A stretch of 64,000 bases of DNA from an uncultured Paracoccaceae bacterium (GCA_937138255.1 CAKZOU010000064.1:1-64000), one strand, 5' to 3'; shown: positions 28,352 to 38,143, counted from the stretch's first letter. The notes: a model not told the origin generated them from the letters alone. Numbers and translations: made by a program.

Positions 28352-29254
28352 ATGGGCAAGCGCAAGGGCCGCGATATATCGGGCTGGCTGATCGTCGACA
28401 AACCGGCGGGCATCACCTCGACGGCGGTCGTCAACAAGGTGCGCTGGGCTTTGGACGCCAAGAAGGCGGGCCACGCGGGCACCCTCGATCCCGAGGCGAC
28501 CGGCGTTCTGGCCGTGGCGCTGGGCGAGGCGACCAAGACCGTGCCTTTCGTGACCGACAGCCTCAAGGCCTATGCCTTCATGGTCAAACTTGGCGAGGCG
28601 ACGAATACCGACGACGCAGAGGGCGAAGTGATCGCCCGCTCGGATACGCGCCCAAGCGACGACGCCATCAAGGCCGCCCTCGGCGCCTTTGTCGGCGATA
28701 TCATGCAGGTTCCGCCCAAGTTCTCGGCCGTGAAGATCGACGGCGAGCGCGCCTACAAGCTCGCCCGCGACGACGAAGAGTTCGAGATTGCCGCCCGCCC
28801 GCTTTGGGTCGAGGAACTGGTGATGACCGACCGGCCGGATGCCGATCGCGTGGCGCTCGAGATGACCTGCGGCAAGGGCGGTTATGTCCGCGCCATTGCC
28901 CGCGATCTGGGCGCGGCGCTTGGCTGTTATGGACATGTTCAGTGGCTGCGCCGCGTCTGGTCGGGCCCGTTCCGCGCCGAAGAGGGCATCACCCTTGACG
29001 AGATCGACCGTCTGGCCCGCTCGCCCGAGCTCGATGCGCGGCTTCTGCCGACCGAAGTTGGCCTTGCCGATCTGCCCGAAGTCCGCTGCCCGCCCGAAAG
29101 CATCGCCAAGCTGCGCAACGGCAATCCGGCGATGGTTTTCGCGCATGGGCTTGAGTATGGCGACGAATGCTGGGCGAGCTTCGAGGGCCAGCCCGTCGCC
29201 GTCGGCAGCTATCGCGGCGGCGAATTGCACCCGAGCCGGGTCTTCAATCTCTAG
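28352..29254 (+). CDS. truB: tRNA pseudouridine(55) synthase
   Basis: Product of 300 aa. The catalytic aspartate lies in [18 protein letters not shown] (~residues 43-60), with [20 protein letters not shown] next and the RNA-binding loop after. The C-terminal TruB domain ends with SRVFNL. It makes psi-55 in the tRNA T-loop. It follows rbfA and DUF2233; rbfA-truB-rpsO-pnp is the ancestral order, so the genes between are insertions. Confidence 0.97.
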   Translation: MGKRKGRDISGWLIVDKPAGITSTAVVNKVRWALDAKKAGHAGTLDPEATGVLAVALGEATKTVPFVTDSLKAYAFMVKLGEATNTDDAEGEVIARSDTRPSDDAIKAALGAFVGDIMQVPPKFSAVKIDGERAYKLARDDEEFEIAARPLWVEELVMTDRPDADRVALEMTCGKGGYVRAIARDLGAALGCYGHVQWLRRVWSGPFRAEEGITLDEIDRLARSPELDARLLPTEVGLADLPEVRCPPESIAKLRNGNPAMVFAHGLEYGDECWASFEGQPVAVGSYRGGELHPSRVFNL

Positions 29255-29289
29255 AAACGTGCGGCGAATGCGGCTACCACCGCAGGGCC

Positions 29290-29802
29290 ATGATCACGCG
29301 TGAATTCCTCAAGGGCGATGCCCATTCGACCGCCATCTATTCGGATTGCGAGAGGTATCGCTATCTGCTGACCCGCGTCTGGGAGCCTGCGGGGCGCAAG
29401 GCGCTTTTCGTTATGCTCAACCCCTCGACCGCGACCGAGGTTCAAAACGATCCCACCGTCGAGCGCTGCGAACGGCGGGCGCGGACCTTGGGCTTTGGCG
29501 CCTTCCGCGTGACCAATATTTTCGCCTGGCGCGACACCGATCCGCGCAAAATGCGGGCGGCTGCCGATCCGGTGGGGCCGGAGAATGACAATTCGATCCT
29601 TCAATCGGTCGGCTGGGCAGATCAGGTGATCTGTGCCTGGGGCACGCATGGGAGCCACCTCGAGCGCGGCCCTGCGGTCGAGGCCCTCTTGCGCGAAACC
29701 GGCGAGCCGCTGTTCACGCTGGGCCTGACCAAGGACGGCCACCCCAAGCACCCGCTCTATATCGGTTATGCCGAACAGCCCAAAGGATGGCCTGCCCCAT
29801 GA
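29290..29802 (+). CDS. DUF1643 domain-containing protein
   Basis: Product of 170 aa from the ATG at 29290. The DUF1643 core is seen in YRYLLTRVWEPAGRKALFVMLNPSTATE (~residues 22-49), DPTVERCERRARTLGFGAFRVTNIFAWRDTDP and CAWGTHGSH, then LGLTKDGHPKHPLYI. No biochemical function is known to me. It lies 35 bp after truB and overlaps the dehalogenase-like gene (ATGA), so the three genes probably share a transcript. Confidence 0.88.
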   Translation: MITREFLKGDAHSTAIYSDCERYRYLLTRVWEPAGRKALFVMLNPSTATEVQNDPTVERCERRARTLGFGAFRVTNIFAWRDTDPRKMRAAADPVGPENDNSILQSVGWADQVICAWGTHGSHLERGPAVEALLRETGEPLFTLGLTKDGHPKHPLYIGYAEQPKGWPAP

Positions 29803-30689
29803 TCGAAGGTTTCACGCAAAGCCGCGTCTCTTGCGGCGAGGTCGAGCTTTCGGTCCATCGCGGCGGCAAAGGCGAGCCGCTGATCCTGCTTCATGGCTAT
29901 CCGCAGAACCACCACTGCTGGGAACGCGTCGCGCCCGAGTTCGCCAAGGAATTCGACGTGATCGTGCCCGATCTGCGCGGCTATGGCGAGAGCGACGCAC
30001 CGGCCGATGACGAAGGCCACACCGTCTATTCCAAGCGGCAGATGGCGCAGGATATCGTTGCCCTGATGGATGCGCTCGGCATCCCTTCGGCGCATATCCT
30101 CGGCCATGACCGCGGTGCTCGGGTGTCCTATCGCCTTGCGCTGGATCACCCCGCCCGCGTGCGTCGCCTTGGCATCATCGAGATCGTCCCTACGGGGGAT
30201 TTCTGGGCCAACTGGAACGCCGATCTTGCGATGAAGGCCTATCACTGGACCTTTCTCGCCCAACCCCACCCCTTGCCCGAAAACATGATCGGTGCAGACT
30301 CCGATGCCTATCTCAGTTGGACCCTCTCCGCATGGACCCGCGCCAAATCGGTCTCGGCCTTCTCCGAGAAGGCACTCGCCGCCTATCTCGCGCAAGGGCG
30401 CGACCCGGCTCACCTGCATGCCATGTGCGCCGACTATCGCGCCGGGGCGACGTTTGACCGGGCGCTCGACGAGGCCGACCGCACCGCCGGACGCAAGATC
30501 GCAGCGCCGGTCTATTTCCTCTGGTCCGATATCGGCTTTCCCGCGCAGACCGCCGATCCCCTCGACCTTTGGCGCGCTTGGGCCGATGATGTGCAAGGCA
30601 TTTCCTGCACGGGCGCGGGGCATTTCGTGATGGAGGAAAACCCGCAAGCGGTTCTCGATGCCTTTCTGCCTTTCTTCCGCGAAGGCTAG
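29799..30689 (+). CDS. alpha/beta hydrolase resembling fluoroacetate dehalogenase
   Basis: Product of 296 aa from the ATG at 29799, which overlaps the DUF1643 stop. The nucleophile elbow GHDRGARVSYR gives Asp104 (not Ser), Arg105 and Arg108; Arg pairs at these places bind the carboxylate in haloacetate dehalogenases. His149-Trp150 in AYHWTFLAQP match the fluoride-pocket pair, Tyr213 follows in ADYRAG, and the catalytic His is 275 (GAGHFVMEENP). The acid position that is Asp in FAc-DEX-type enzymes (128) appears to be Glu here. Enzymes of this subfamily hydrolyse haloacetates to glycolate; others are epoxide hydrolases. Activity on fluoroacetate is inference. Confidence 0.85.
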   Translation: MIEGFTQSRVSCGEVELSVHRGGKGEPLILLHGYPQNHHCWERVAPEFAKEFDVIVPDLRGYGESDAPADDEGHTVYSKRQMAQDIVALMDALGIPSAHILGHDRGARVSYRLALDHPARVRRLGIIEIVPTGDFWANWNADLAMKAYHWTFLAQPHPLPENMIGADSDAYLSWTLSAWTRAKSVSAFSEKALAAYLAQGRDPAHLHAMCADYRAGATFDRALDEADRTAGRKIAAPVYFLWSDIGFPAQTADPLDLWRAWADDVQGISCTGAGHFVMEENPQAVLDAFLPFFREG

Positions 30690-30834
30690 AGCCCCAGAAT
30701 CTCCTTTTCTTCAAAGGGAATTGCCTCTATAGGCACGCATCCGCAAAGGGAATCCCTTGGCGGACCCCTCCATGGGCCCTGCTGGACGACATCCCGGCTT
30801 GCGCCATAACCCTTTGATCCGAAAGGAGACCCCG

Positions 30835-31104
30835 ATGTCGATTACTGTGGAAGAAAAAGCCCGCCTGATGAAGGAATTCGCAACCAAGGAAGGCGACACC
30901 GGTTCGCCCGAAGTTCAGGTTGCCATTCTCACCTCGCGGATCTCGACCCTGACCGAGCACTTCAAGACCCACAAGAAGGACAACCACGGCCGCCGTGGCC
31001 TTCTGATGATGGTCGCCCAGCGCCGCAAGCTTCTGGATTATGTCAAAGGCAAGGATGAGGCCCGCTATCAGAGCCTGATCGAGCGCCTCGGCATCCGCCG
31101 CTAA
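30835..31104 (+). CDS. rpsO: 30S ribosomal protein S15
   Basis: Product of 89 aa, exact family length. It begins [32 protein letters not shown] and contains [25 protein letters not shown], the rRNA-binding region. S15 nucleates the central domain of 16S rRNA. AAGGAG precedes the start. A possible -10 TATAGG lies at 30728-30733. A hairpin follows, then a DUF1508 gene in the opposite direction separates it from pnp. Confidence 0.98.
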   Translation: MSITVEEKARLMKEFATKEGDTGSPEVQVAILTSRISTLTEHFKTHKKDNHGRRGLLMMVAQRRKLLDYVKGKDEARYQSLIERLGIRR

Positions 31105-31129
31105 GCGATACAGGTTCGCGAAAACGATG

Positions 31130-31153
31130 CGCCCGCCCCAATTGAGGCGGGCG
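31130..31153. terminator. hairpin between rpsO and the convergent DUF1508 gene
   Basis: CGCCCGCC (31130-31137) pairs with GGCGGGCG (31146-31153) around an eight-base loop. Only a weak T-run follows (TTGTCGATT), so termination may be partial. It could serve both flanking convergent genes. Confidence 0.55.
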
Positions 31154-31175
31154 TTGTCGATTCTGGACGTGTCTA

Positions 31176-31517
31176 TTAGGCGTCGTCGGTCAGATCGACG
31201 ATCTTGGCCTCGGGCGCGTTCTTCTTGACCGATTCAATTCCGTTGTCGCGGGCAGAGGCGCTGGAATAGGCCTCGGAGGTGCCGATCACCTGTCCGTTCG
31301 TGGCCTTGAGATTAAACATCTCATTGCCTGCCTTGTTGGCCTTGCGCTCATAGCGATCGTCGTTAGGCGCATTCCGCTTTACAGAAGCGATCCCGTTCTC
31401 CGCGCTGGCACGGGCCTTATAGCCCTCGCTGGCCAAGATCGGCTCTCCGTTGCCTGCCTTGAGGCGAAAACGAAATTCGCCTGCCTTATCCTTATAAAGC
31501 TCAAACTTCCCAGCCAT
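31176..31517 (-). CDS. YegP-family protein with two DUF1508 repeats
   Basis: Product of 113 aa from the ATG at 31517, with AAGGAG upstream. Two tandem DUF1508 units are clear: KFELYKDKAGEFRFRLKAGNGEPILASEGY (~residues 3-32) with ENGIASVKRNAP, and MFNLKATNGQVIGTSEAY (~65-82) with DNGIESVKKNAP. Each folds as a small beta-beta-alpha unit. The biochemical role is unknown. It lies between rpsO and pnp but on the opposite strand, interrupting the usual operon. Confidence 0.92.
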   Translation of the reverse strand: MAGKFELYKDKAGEFRFRLKAGNGEPILASEGYKARASAENGIASVKRNAPNDDRYERKANKAGNEMFNLKATNGQVIGTSEAYSSASARDNGIESVKKNAPEAKIVDLTDDA

Positions 31518-31793
31518 CAAAAACTCCTTTTTCGGTCAAAACATATTGGGTGCCCATTTGTCCGACAGGCGGCAGGTTCGGGCAACCGAAAATTTCGGTA
31601 GAAGGGCCATTTCCGCCGATTTACCCCGAAAACAGACTTCTTTCCAAACCAGCCATTCCCATGTATAGGCCGCCCATCTGTGACGTGAGCCCTGCCCCCG
31701 GGCGCATGCGAAGGATTGGGGGCGGCGGCAATGGGGCCGCCATATCAACGGGAGACCCGGAGGGCCGGGAGCGCTCCCTAGAGGAAACGATTG

Positions 31794-33935
31794 ATGTTTA
31801 ACGAAGTGAAAAAATCCATCCAGTGGGGCGAGGAAACGCTGACACTGGAAACCGGCAAGGTTGCGCGTCAGGCTGACGGCACCGTGATTGCCACCCTTGG
31901 CGAAACCTCGGTCATGGCCAACGTGACGTTCGCCAAAGAACCGAAGCCGGGCCAGGACTTCTTCCCGCTGACAGTTCACTACCAAGAGAAATACTATGCC
32001 GCCGGCAAGGTTCCGGGCGGCTTCTTCAAGCGCGAGGCGCGTCCCACTGAGAAGGAAACGCTGACCGCGCGCCTGATCGACCGTCCGATCCGCCCGCTGT
32101 TCGTCTCGGGCTTCAAGCACGAAGTCCTCGTGATGTGCACCGTGCTGAGCCACGATCTTGTCAACGATCCCGACGTTGTTGCGATGATCGCCGCTTCCGC
32201 CGCGCTGACCATTTCGGGCGTTCCGTTCATGGGCCCGATCGCCGGCTGCCGCGTTGGCTTTGTCGATGGCGACTATGTGCTGAACCCGACCGTCGACGAT
32301 ATGCAGGGCCTGCGCAACAACCCCGAGCAGCGGCTCGATCTCGTTGTCGCCGGCACCAAAGACGCCGTGATGATGGTTGAATCGGAAGCCTATGAGCTGA
32401 CCGAAGACGAAATGCTGGGCGCTGTCGTGTTTGCCCACGAGCAGATCCAGCCGGTCATCGACCTGATCATCTCGCTGGCCGAGACCTCGGCCAAAGAGCC
32501 GTTCGACTTTTCGCCGCCGGATTACTCGGCGCTCTATGAGACGGTCAAAGGCCTTGGCGAGGCGCAAATGCGCGCTGCCTACTCGATCCTCGACAAGCAA
32601 CAGCGCGTTGCCGCTGTTGCCGCCGCGAAAGAGGCCATCAAGGCCGCCTTGAGCGAAGAGCAGCTGGCCGATGCCAACCTCGGCACCGCGCTCAAGAAGC
32701 TCGAGTCGAGCGTTCTGCGTGGCTCGGTCGTCAAGGACAAGAAGCGTATCGACGGCCGCGCCCTCGACAAGGTCCGTTCCATCGTGTCGGAAACCGGCCT
32801 TCTGCCGCGCACCCACGGCTCGGCGCTCTTCACCCGCGGTGAGACGCAGGCTCTGGTCGTGACCACGCTCGGCACCGGCGATGATGAGCAGATCATCGAC
32901 GCCCTGCACGGCAACTTCCGTTCGAACTTCCTGCTGCACTACAACTTCCCGCCCTATTCGGTCGGCGAAGTTGGCCGCGTGGGTTCGCCGGGCCGCCGCG
33001 AAATCGGCCACGGCAAGCTTGCCTGGCGCGCGCTTCAGGCGGTTCTGCCGGCTGCGACCGATTTCCCCTACACGATCCGCGTCGTGTCGGAGATCACCGA
33101 GTCGAACGGCTCGTCGTCGATGGCCTCGGTCTGCGGCGGCTCACTGTCGATGATGGACGCCGGCGTTCCGCTCAAGGCGCCCGTTGCCGGTGTGGCCATG
33201 GGTCTGGTGCTGGAAGACGACGGCTCCTATGCCGTGCTGACCGATATCCTTGGCGACGAAGATCACCTCGGCGACATGGACTTCAAGGTAGCAGGCACCG
33301 CCGAAGGCATCACCTCGCTGCAGATGGACATCAAGGTTGCCGGTATCACGCCGGAAATCATGAAGCAGGCTCTGTCGCAGGCCAAAGACGGCCGGATGCA
33401 CATCCTTGGCGAGATGTCGAAAGCGCTGAGTAGCGCCAACGCCTTCTCGGTCCACGCACCGCGCATCGAGACCATGCAGATCCCGACCGACAAGATCCGC
33501 GAAGTGATCGGCTCGGGCGGCAAGGTCATCCGCGAGATCGTCGAGGTTTCGGGTGCCAAGGTCGACATCAACGACGACGGCGTGATCAAGATCGCCTCGT
33601 CGAATGGCGATGCCATCCAGAAGGCCTATGACATGATCTATTCGATCGTGGCCGAGCCGGAAGAAGGCAAGGTTTACAAGGGCAAGGTCGTCAAGCTCGT
33701 CGACTTTGGCGCCTTTGTTAACTTCTTCGGCAAGCGTGACGGCCTCGTGCACGTCAGCCAGATCGAGAACCGCCGCCTGAACCATCCCTCGGATGTTCTG
33801 AAGGAAGGTCAGGAAGTTTGGGTCAAGCTTCTGGGCTTTGACGATCGCGGCAAGGTCCGCCTGTCGATGAAGATCGTCGATCAGGAGACCGGTCTCGAGA
33901 TGCCGAAAGAAGACAAGGCCGACGCCGAGGAGTAA
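31794..33935 (+). CDS. pnp: polyribonucleotide nucleotidyltransferase (PNPase)
   Basis: Product of 713 aa from the ATG at 31794; a TTG three bases earlier is less likely. GAGGAAACG provides the ribosome-binding site. Two RNase PH domains (~10-230 and ~310-545), the second with [20 protein letters not shown], are followed by a KH domain ([20 protein letters not shown], ~565-585) and an S1 domain ([21 protein letters not shown], ~620-640). It degrades RNA from the 3' end by phosphorolysis and works with RNase E. It is followed by a strong terminator. Confidence 0.98.
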   Translation: MFNEVKKSIQWGEETLTLETGKVARQADGTVIATLGETSVMANVTFAKEPKPGQDFFPLTVHYQEKYYAAGKVPGGFFKREARPTEKETLTARLIDRPIRPLFVSGFKHEVLVMCTVLSHDLVNDPDVVAMIAASAALTISGVPFMGPIAGCRVGFVDGDYVLNPTVDDMQGLRNNPEQRLDLVVAGTKDAVMMVESEAYELTEDEMLGAVVFAHEQIQPVIDLIISLAETSAKEPFDFSPPDYSALYETVKGLGEAQMRAAYSILDKQQRVAAVAAAKEAIKAALSEEQLADANLGTALKKLESSVLRGSVVKDKKRIDGRALDKVRSIVSETGLLPRTHGSALFTRGETQALVVTTLGTGDDEQIIDALHGNFRSNFLLHYNFPPYSVGEVGRVGSPGRREIGHGKLAWRALQAVLPAATDFPYTIRVVSEITESNGSSSMASVCGGSLSMMDAGVPLKAPVAGVAMGLVLEDDGSYAVLTDILGDEDHLGDMDFKVAGTAEGITSLQMDIKVAGITPEIMKQALSQAKDGRMHILGEMSKALSSANAFSVHAPRIETMQIPTDKIREVIGSGGKVIREIVEVSGAKVDINDDGVIKIASSNGDAIQKAYDMIYSIVAEPEEGKVYKGKVVKLVDFGAFVNFFGKRDGLVHVSQIENRRLNHPSDVLKEGQEVWVKLLGFDDRGKVRLSMKIVDQETGLEMPKEDKADAEE

Positions 33936-33957
33936 TCCCCGCGCATGGCAAGGATTG

Positions 33958-33990
33958 GGCCCCGGTGGAAACACCGGGGCCTTTTCGTTT
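33958..33990 (+). terminator. rho-independent terminator of pnp
   Basis: GGCCCCGGTG (33958-33967) pairs perfectly with CACCGGGGCC (33972-33981) across a GAAA tetraloop, followed by TTTTCGTTT. It starts 22 bp after the pnp stop codon and ends at the stop codon of the convergent hydrolase gene. Confidence 0.92.
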
Positions 33991-35036
33991 CAGATGATCT
34001 CGTCTTCGTCGAAGAGGGGCTGTGCTTCGAGCTGTTCGGCAAGCGCCCCAACCGCCGCCTCGGCCTTGGCGGGATCGGGCATCTCGGCGATGTGGAAAAG
34101 GGCGTCGCCCTCGTTGACCACCGGAAGGTTGGCGCGGCCAACGATGATGCCGCCTTCGGTCGCCACGACCTCGGTTTCATTCTCGCCGAAGGGATCGGAG
34201 ATTACGCCGATCACATCGCCCGGCACCACCTTGTCGCCCGACTGTCGGAACATACGGATGAGGCCCCCGGCGGGCGCACGAAGCCACGAGGACTTGCGGC
34301 AGAGAATCGGCTTGACCCTCGGCTTGGCAATGCCCTTGGCGCCGATCATGCCAAGTTCGTGCATCACCCGCAGGATGCCCATGACACCCGTGCGCGCGCC
34401 GTATTCGTCAAACCGAAGCCCTTCGCCCGCCTCATAAAGCAGCATATCGACCCCCGCCTCGCCCGCCGAAAGCCGCAGCGAACCATCGCGCTTTTTCGAG
34501 GTGATGATCACCGGCGCGCCGAAAACCTCGGCCATATGGCGCATCCGGTCGCTGCCGGGGCTGATGCGGACTTGGGGCAGGTTGGTGCGGTGGATGGCGG
34601 CGGAATGCAGGTCGATGCCGAAATCGGACCGCCCGACGATCTCGGTCAGGAAGAGATTGGCGAGGCGCGCGGCCAGTGAACCTGCCGCCGAGCCGGGAAA
34701 GACCCGGTTGAGATCGCGGCGGTCGGGCAGATAGCGGCTCTGGTTGAGAAAACCAAAGGTGTTGACGATCGGAATGGCGAGAAGCGTCCCCGCCATCCGG
34801 TCGAGCGTCGGCGTGCGCAACAGGCGGCGCACGATCTCGACGCCGATCACCTCGTCGCCGTGGATCGCCGCCGAGACAAACATCACCGGCCCCGGCTTTT
34901 TCCCGTGGATCACATGGACCGACATGGTGACGGGCGTGTGGTCGGTCAGCGTGCTGACCGGAAGGTCCACCGTCATCCTCTGGCCGGGCGCAATCCGCCG
35001 CCCGGCGATCTCGAATGGCTTGCGAATGTCCGGCAT
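33990..35036 (-). CDS. succinylglutamate desuccinylase/aspartoacylase (M14-type) family zinc hydrolase
   Basis: Product of 348 aa. Zinc-binding pattern AAIHGDEVIGVE (~residues 56-67, H-x2-E) and a third ligand His in GIDLHSAAIHRTN (~146-158) are present. A C-terminal beta-barrel (~265-325, SSWLRAPAGGLIRMF and GDVIGVISDPFGE) resembles a biotinyl/lipoyl-type cap. The fold relates to carboxypeptidases, so it could trim glutamyl residues. Its ATG overlaps the rimK stop by one base (TGATG), and rimK is in turn coupled to a RimB-type protease. Acting on RimK-made glutamate tails is my inference. Confidence 0.88.
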   Translation of the reverse strand: MPDIRKPFEIAGRRIAPGQRMTVDLPVSTLTDHTPVTMSVHVIHGKKPGPVMFVSAAIHGDEVIGVEIVRRLLRTPTLDRMAGTLLAIPIVNTFGFLNQSRYLPDRRDLNRVFPGSAAGSLAARLANLFLTEIVGRSDFGIDLHSAAIHRTNLPQVRISPGSDRMRHMAEVFGAPVIITSKKRDGSLRLSAGEAGVDMLLYEAGEGLRFDEYGARTGVMGILRVMHELGMIGAKGIAKPRVKPILCRKSSWLRAPAGGLIRMFRQSGDKVVPGDVIGVISDPFGENETEVVATEGGIIVGRANLPVVNEGDALFHIAEMPDPAKAEAAVGALAEQLEAQPLFDEDEII

Positions 35037-35941
35037 CAGCCCTTGCCCTTGGTCCGGGTGCTGTTGGGCTTGGCGTTCTTTTCGATGAACTCGATGATCT
35101 TGCCGGCAATGTCGATGCCGGTCGCGTTCTCGACCCCTTCGAGGCCCGGCGAGGAATTGACCTCCATCACCACCGGCCCGTGGTTGGAGCGCAGCATATC
35201 GACGCCACAGACATTGAGGCCCATCGACTTGGCCGCGCGGATCGCCGTCGCCCGTTCCTCGGGGCTGATCTTGATCGACATGGCCGATCCGCCACGATGC
35301 AGGTTGGAGCGAAACTCGCCCTCTGCTCCGGTGCGCTTCATCGCCGCGACGACCTTGCCGCCCACCACAAGCGCACGGATATCCGTGCCGCCCGCTTCCT
35401 TGATGAACTCTTGCACCATGATGTTCACATCCGCCCCGCGGAAGGCCTCGATCACCGATTTCGCGCTGCGCTCGGTATCGGCAAGCACGACGCCAATGCC
35501 TTGCGTGCCTTCGAGGAGCTTCACCACCACCGGCGCGCCGCCGGCGAGGCGGATCACCTCTTCGGTTTGCTTGGGATCATGGGCGAAGGTCGTGACCGGC
35601 AGGCCGATCCCATCCCGCGCCAGAAGCTGCATCGAGCGGAGCTTGTCACGGCTGCGGCCGATGCCCACGGATTCGTTCAGGGGATAGACCCCCATCATCT
35701 CGAACTGACGCAGAACGGCGAGGCCGTAGAAGGTCACGCTCGCGCCGATCCGGGGGATCACGGCATCATAGAGGGGCAGCTTTTCGCCGTTGTAATAGAT
35801 TTCGGGCCTGCGGCTGACGATGTTCATATAGCAGCGCAGGGTGTTGATGATGTCGAGCGTATGCCCCCGCGCCTCGGCGGCCTCTTTCAGGCGCCGATGG
35901 GAATAGAGGTTGGCGTTGCGGGCCAGCATTGCGATCTTCAT
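35036..35941 (-). CDS. rimK: RimK-type alpha-L-glutamate ligase
   Basis: Product of 301 aa, matching E. coli RimK, from the ATG at 35941 ([18 protein letters not shown]); another ATG six bases earlier is possible. The ATP-grasp domain has [15 protein letters not shown] (~140-154) and [18 protein letters not shown] (~195-212), and the metal-binding end is [15 protein letters not shown] (~270-284). E. coli RimK adds glutamates to ribosomal protein S6 and makes poly-alpha-glutamate. It overlaps the RimB-like gene (ATGA) and the M14 gene (TGATG), giving a tight three-gene unit. Confidence 0.94.
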   Translation of the reverse strand: MKIAMLARNANLYSHRRLKEAAEARGHTLDIINTLRCYMNIVSRRPEIYYNGEKLPLYDAVIPRIGASVTFYGLAVLRQFEMMGVYPLNESVGIGRSRDKLRSMQLLARDGIGLPVTTFAHDPKQTEEVIRLAGGAPVVVKLLEGTQGIGVVLADTERSAKSVIEAFRGADVNIMVQEFIKEAGGTDIRALVVGGKVVAAMKRTGAEGEFRSNLHRGGSAMSIKISPEERATAIRAAKSMGLNVCGVDMLRSNHGPVVMEVNSSPGLEGVENATGIDIAGKIIEFIEKNAKPNSTRTKGKG

Positions 35942-36399
35942 CGGCATTCCTTTCCAGCGGGCGCGACCAGAAACGAGCGGCCCGGGTTAACAAGTATACC
36001 GCGCTTGCGGATGGCCGTCCTGCCCAGAATGAGGGGCATCGACATGGCGGCGCGGTCAGCCAGAGAGACGTCAATCGTCCACTTGCGGCCGCCGAGGGCA
36101 AGGCGGGTCGAGATGACCAGCCGTTCCTCGGGAACGCCGCTTGTGTTCTTGATCTCGCGGCTGTCGACCAGCGGCGCTTCACAGTCCACCGCCTCGGCCA
36201 GCCCGGCATGGGGCACATGGAAACGGACCCACGGCGCACCGTCGCGCTCGAAATGGCGGATGCGCGTGGCGTGAAGCGCCGAGGTGCGGGCGCCCGTGTC
36301 GATCTTGGCCACCGCCTCGGCGATGCCAAGGTCGGGCAGCGCGACGGTCTCGCGCCAGCCGATCATCATCGGAACAGGTTTTTGTTTCGTCGTTTTCAT
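35938..36399 (-). CDS. RimB-like retropepsin-fold protease
   Basis: Product of 153 aa. The retropepsin-like active site shows as [14 protein letters not shown] (~residues 30-43, D-T-G-A), with [32 protein letters not shown] and [19 protein letters not shown], the second flap-like block. Databases call this group ATP-dependent zinc protease, although the D-T-G motif suggests an aspartic protease fold. In Pseudomonas, RimB lies beside RimK and modulates its activity on S6. It is first in a coupled RimB-RimK-M14 unit. Confidence 0.88.
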   Translation of the reverse strand: MKTTKQKPVPMMIGWRETVALPDLGIAEAVAKIDTGARTSALHATRIRHFERDGAPWVRFHVPHAGLAEAVDCEAPLVDSREIKNTSGVPEERLVISTRLALGGRKWTIDVSLADRAAMSMPLILGRTAIRKRGILVNPGRSFLVAPAGKECR

Positions 36400-36546
36400 T
36401 CAAACCTTTCGGGCGATTTGAGCCCTGCCGCCCATGTTGCGTTTCCCAAGACAAAAGGAAAGCCTGCAGGTGCAGGCCATAGGGTTGAAATTTCGCATCT
36501 CGAGCACGACCTTGCAAATCGCAGGCGCCAGTGGCAGTGTGCGTCG

Positions 36547-36560
36547 AATTTGATCAAATT
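36547..36560. promoter_or_regulatory. perfect 14-bp palindrome before the aldehyde dehydrogenase gene
   Basis: AATTTGATCAAATT reads the same on both strands and lies just before the ribosome-binding site (GGAGAG) and 14 bp before the start codon. The position suits an operator for a dimeric repressor. It is AT-rich in a GC-rich genome, so chance is unlikely. Confidence 0.5.
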
Positions 36561-36574
36561 ACCGGAGAGTCGTC

Positions 36575-38014
36575 ATGATCGAAAAGCGCGAGTTCTATAT
36601 CAACGGCAATTGGGTCGCTCCGGCCAAAGCCCGCGACTGTGCCGTGATTGATCCTTCAACCGAAGATGCCTGCGCCGTCATCAGCCTTGGTGATCAGGCC
36701 GATACCGATGCCGCCGTTGCCGCCGCCAAGGCCGCCTTCCCGGCTTGGGCCGCGACCGATCCGCAGGTGCGCCTTGGCTATGTGAAGGGCATCCTCGAGC
36801 AATATGAAAAGCGCGCCGACGAGATGGCGCAAGCAATCTCGATCGAGATGGGCGCACCGATCGACATGAGCCGCGACGATCAGGCCGAATGCCTGCCGTG
36901 GCACCTCAAGAATTTCCTAGCCGCGTTCGAACATATGGAATGGGTCCGCCCGCTGCGCCCCGACACCCCGAACGACATGATCGCGCTCGAGCCCATCGGC
37001 GTGGTCGGCCTCATCACACCGTGGAACTGGCCGATGAATCAGGTCACGCTCAAGGTGATCCCGGCGCTTCTTGCGGGCTGCACCTGCATCCTGAAGCCCT
37101 CGGAGGAATCGCCGCTCTCGTCGATGCTCTTTGCCGAGTTCGTCCACGATGCGGGCGTGCCTGCCGGCGTGTTCAACCTCGTCAACGGCGATGGGATGGG
37201 CGTAGGCAGCCAGCTGTCGAGCCACCCGGATGTTGAGATGATCTCCTTCACCGGCTCGACCCGCGCCGGCCGTGCGATTTCGGTGGCCGCTGCCGCTACG
37301 CTCAAGCGCGTGACGCTTGAGCTGGGCGGCAAGGGCGCCAACCTGATCTTCGCGGATGCCGATCCCAACGCGGTCAAGCGCGGGGTTCGCCACATGATGA
37401 ACAACTCGGGCCAGAGCTGTAATGCGCCCTCGCGGATGCTGGTCGAGCGGTCGATCTACGATCAGACCGTCGAAGCCGCCGCCGAGATCGCCAGTTCGAT
37501 CAAGGTCGGCCCGGCGAGCGAGCATGGCCGCCATATCGGCCCCGTGGTCAACAAGCGCCAGTGGGAGCAGATTCAGGGCTATATCCAGAAGGGCATCGAC
37601 GAAGGCGCCCGCCTTGTCGCCGGTGGCCTCGGCCTGCCGGAAGGGATGAACAAGGGCTTCTACGTTCGCCCGACCGTCTTTGCCGATGTCAAACCCGGCA
37701 TGACCATCGAGCGCGAGGAAATCTTCGGGCCGGTCCTGTCGATCATTCCCTTCGATACCGAAGAAGAGGCCGTCCGCATCGCCAACGACACGCCCTATGG
37801 CCTGACCAACTATGTCCAGTCCGAGGACGGCGCACGCCGCAACCGGCTTGCCCGCCAGCTTCGGTCCGGCATGGTCGAGATGAACGGCAAGAGCCGCTCG
37901 GCTGGCGCGCCCTTTGGCGGCATCAAGGCCTCGGGCCGCGCGCGCGAGGGCGGAACATGGGGCCTTGAGGAATTTCTCGAGGTCAAGGCCATCTCCGGCT
38001 GGGCCGCCGAGTAA
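36575..38014 (+). CDS. aldehyde dehydrogenase family protein
   Basis: Product of 479 aa. NAD(P)-dependent oxidation of an aldehyde to the acid. The catalytic Cys lies in NNSGQSCNAPSRM (~283), the general-base Glu in TLELGGKGANL (~249), with FTGSTRAGR (~228) and the PWNWP block (~150) for cofactor. EIFGPVLSI is near the C-terminus. The substrate is not evident. A perfect palindrome just upstream suggests local repression, and a strong terminator follows, so it is probably a single-gene transcript. Confidence 0.94.
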   Translation: MIEKREFYINGNWVAPAKARDCAVIDPSTEDACAVISLGDQADTDAAVAAAKAAFPAWAATDPQVRLGYVKGILEQYEKRADEMAQAISIEMGAPIDMSRDDQAECLPWHLKNFLAAFEHMEWVRPLRPDTPNDMIALEPIGVVGLITPWNWPMNQVTLKVIPALLAGCTCILKPSEESPLSSMLFAEFVHDAGVPAGVFNLVNGDGMGVGSQLSSHPDVEMISFTGSTRAGRAISVAAAATLKRVTLELGGKGANLIFADADPNAVKRGVRHMMNNSGQSCNAPSRMLVERSIYDQTVEAAAEIASSIKVGPASEHGRHIGPVVNKRQWEQIQGYIQKGIDEGARLVAGGLGLPEGMNKGFYVRPTVFADVKPGMTIEREEIFGPVLSIIPFDTEEEAVRIANDTPYGLTNYVQSEDGARRNRLARQLRSGMVEMNGKSRSAGAPFGGIKASGRAREGGTWGLEEFLEVKAISGWAAE

Positions 38015-38020
38015 GAAATC

Positions 38021-38057
38021 CGGGCGCCCGCATAATCACGGGCGCCCGTTTCGATTT
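38021..38057 (+). terminator. rho-independent terminator of the aldehyde dehydrogenase gene
   Basis: CGGGCGCCCG (38021-38030) repeats after eight bases at 38039-38048; each is self-complementary and they pair with each other, followed by TTTCGATTT. It begins six bases after the stop codon. Confidence 0.85.
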
Positions 38058-38143
38058 ATGCGCGCACAGAAACGGTGCGCTGCTGCCGGTTACATCGGCG
38101 CCTGAATCTCTTATCTTGCGATCAAAGCAGAAAGAGAGCTCCC

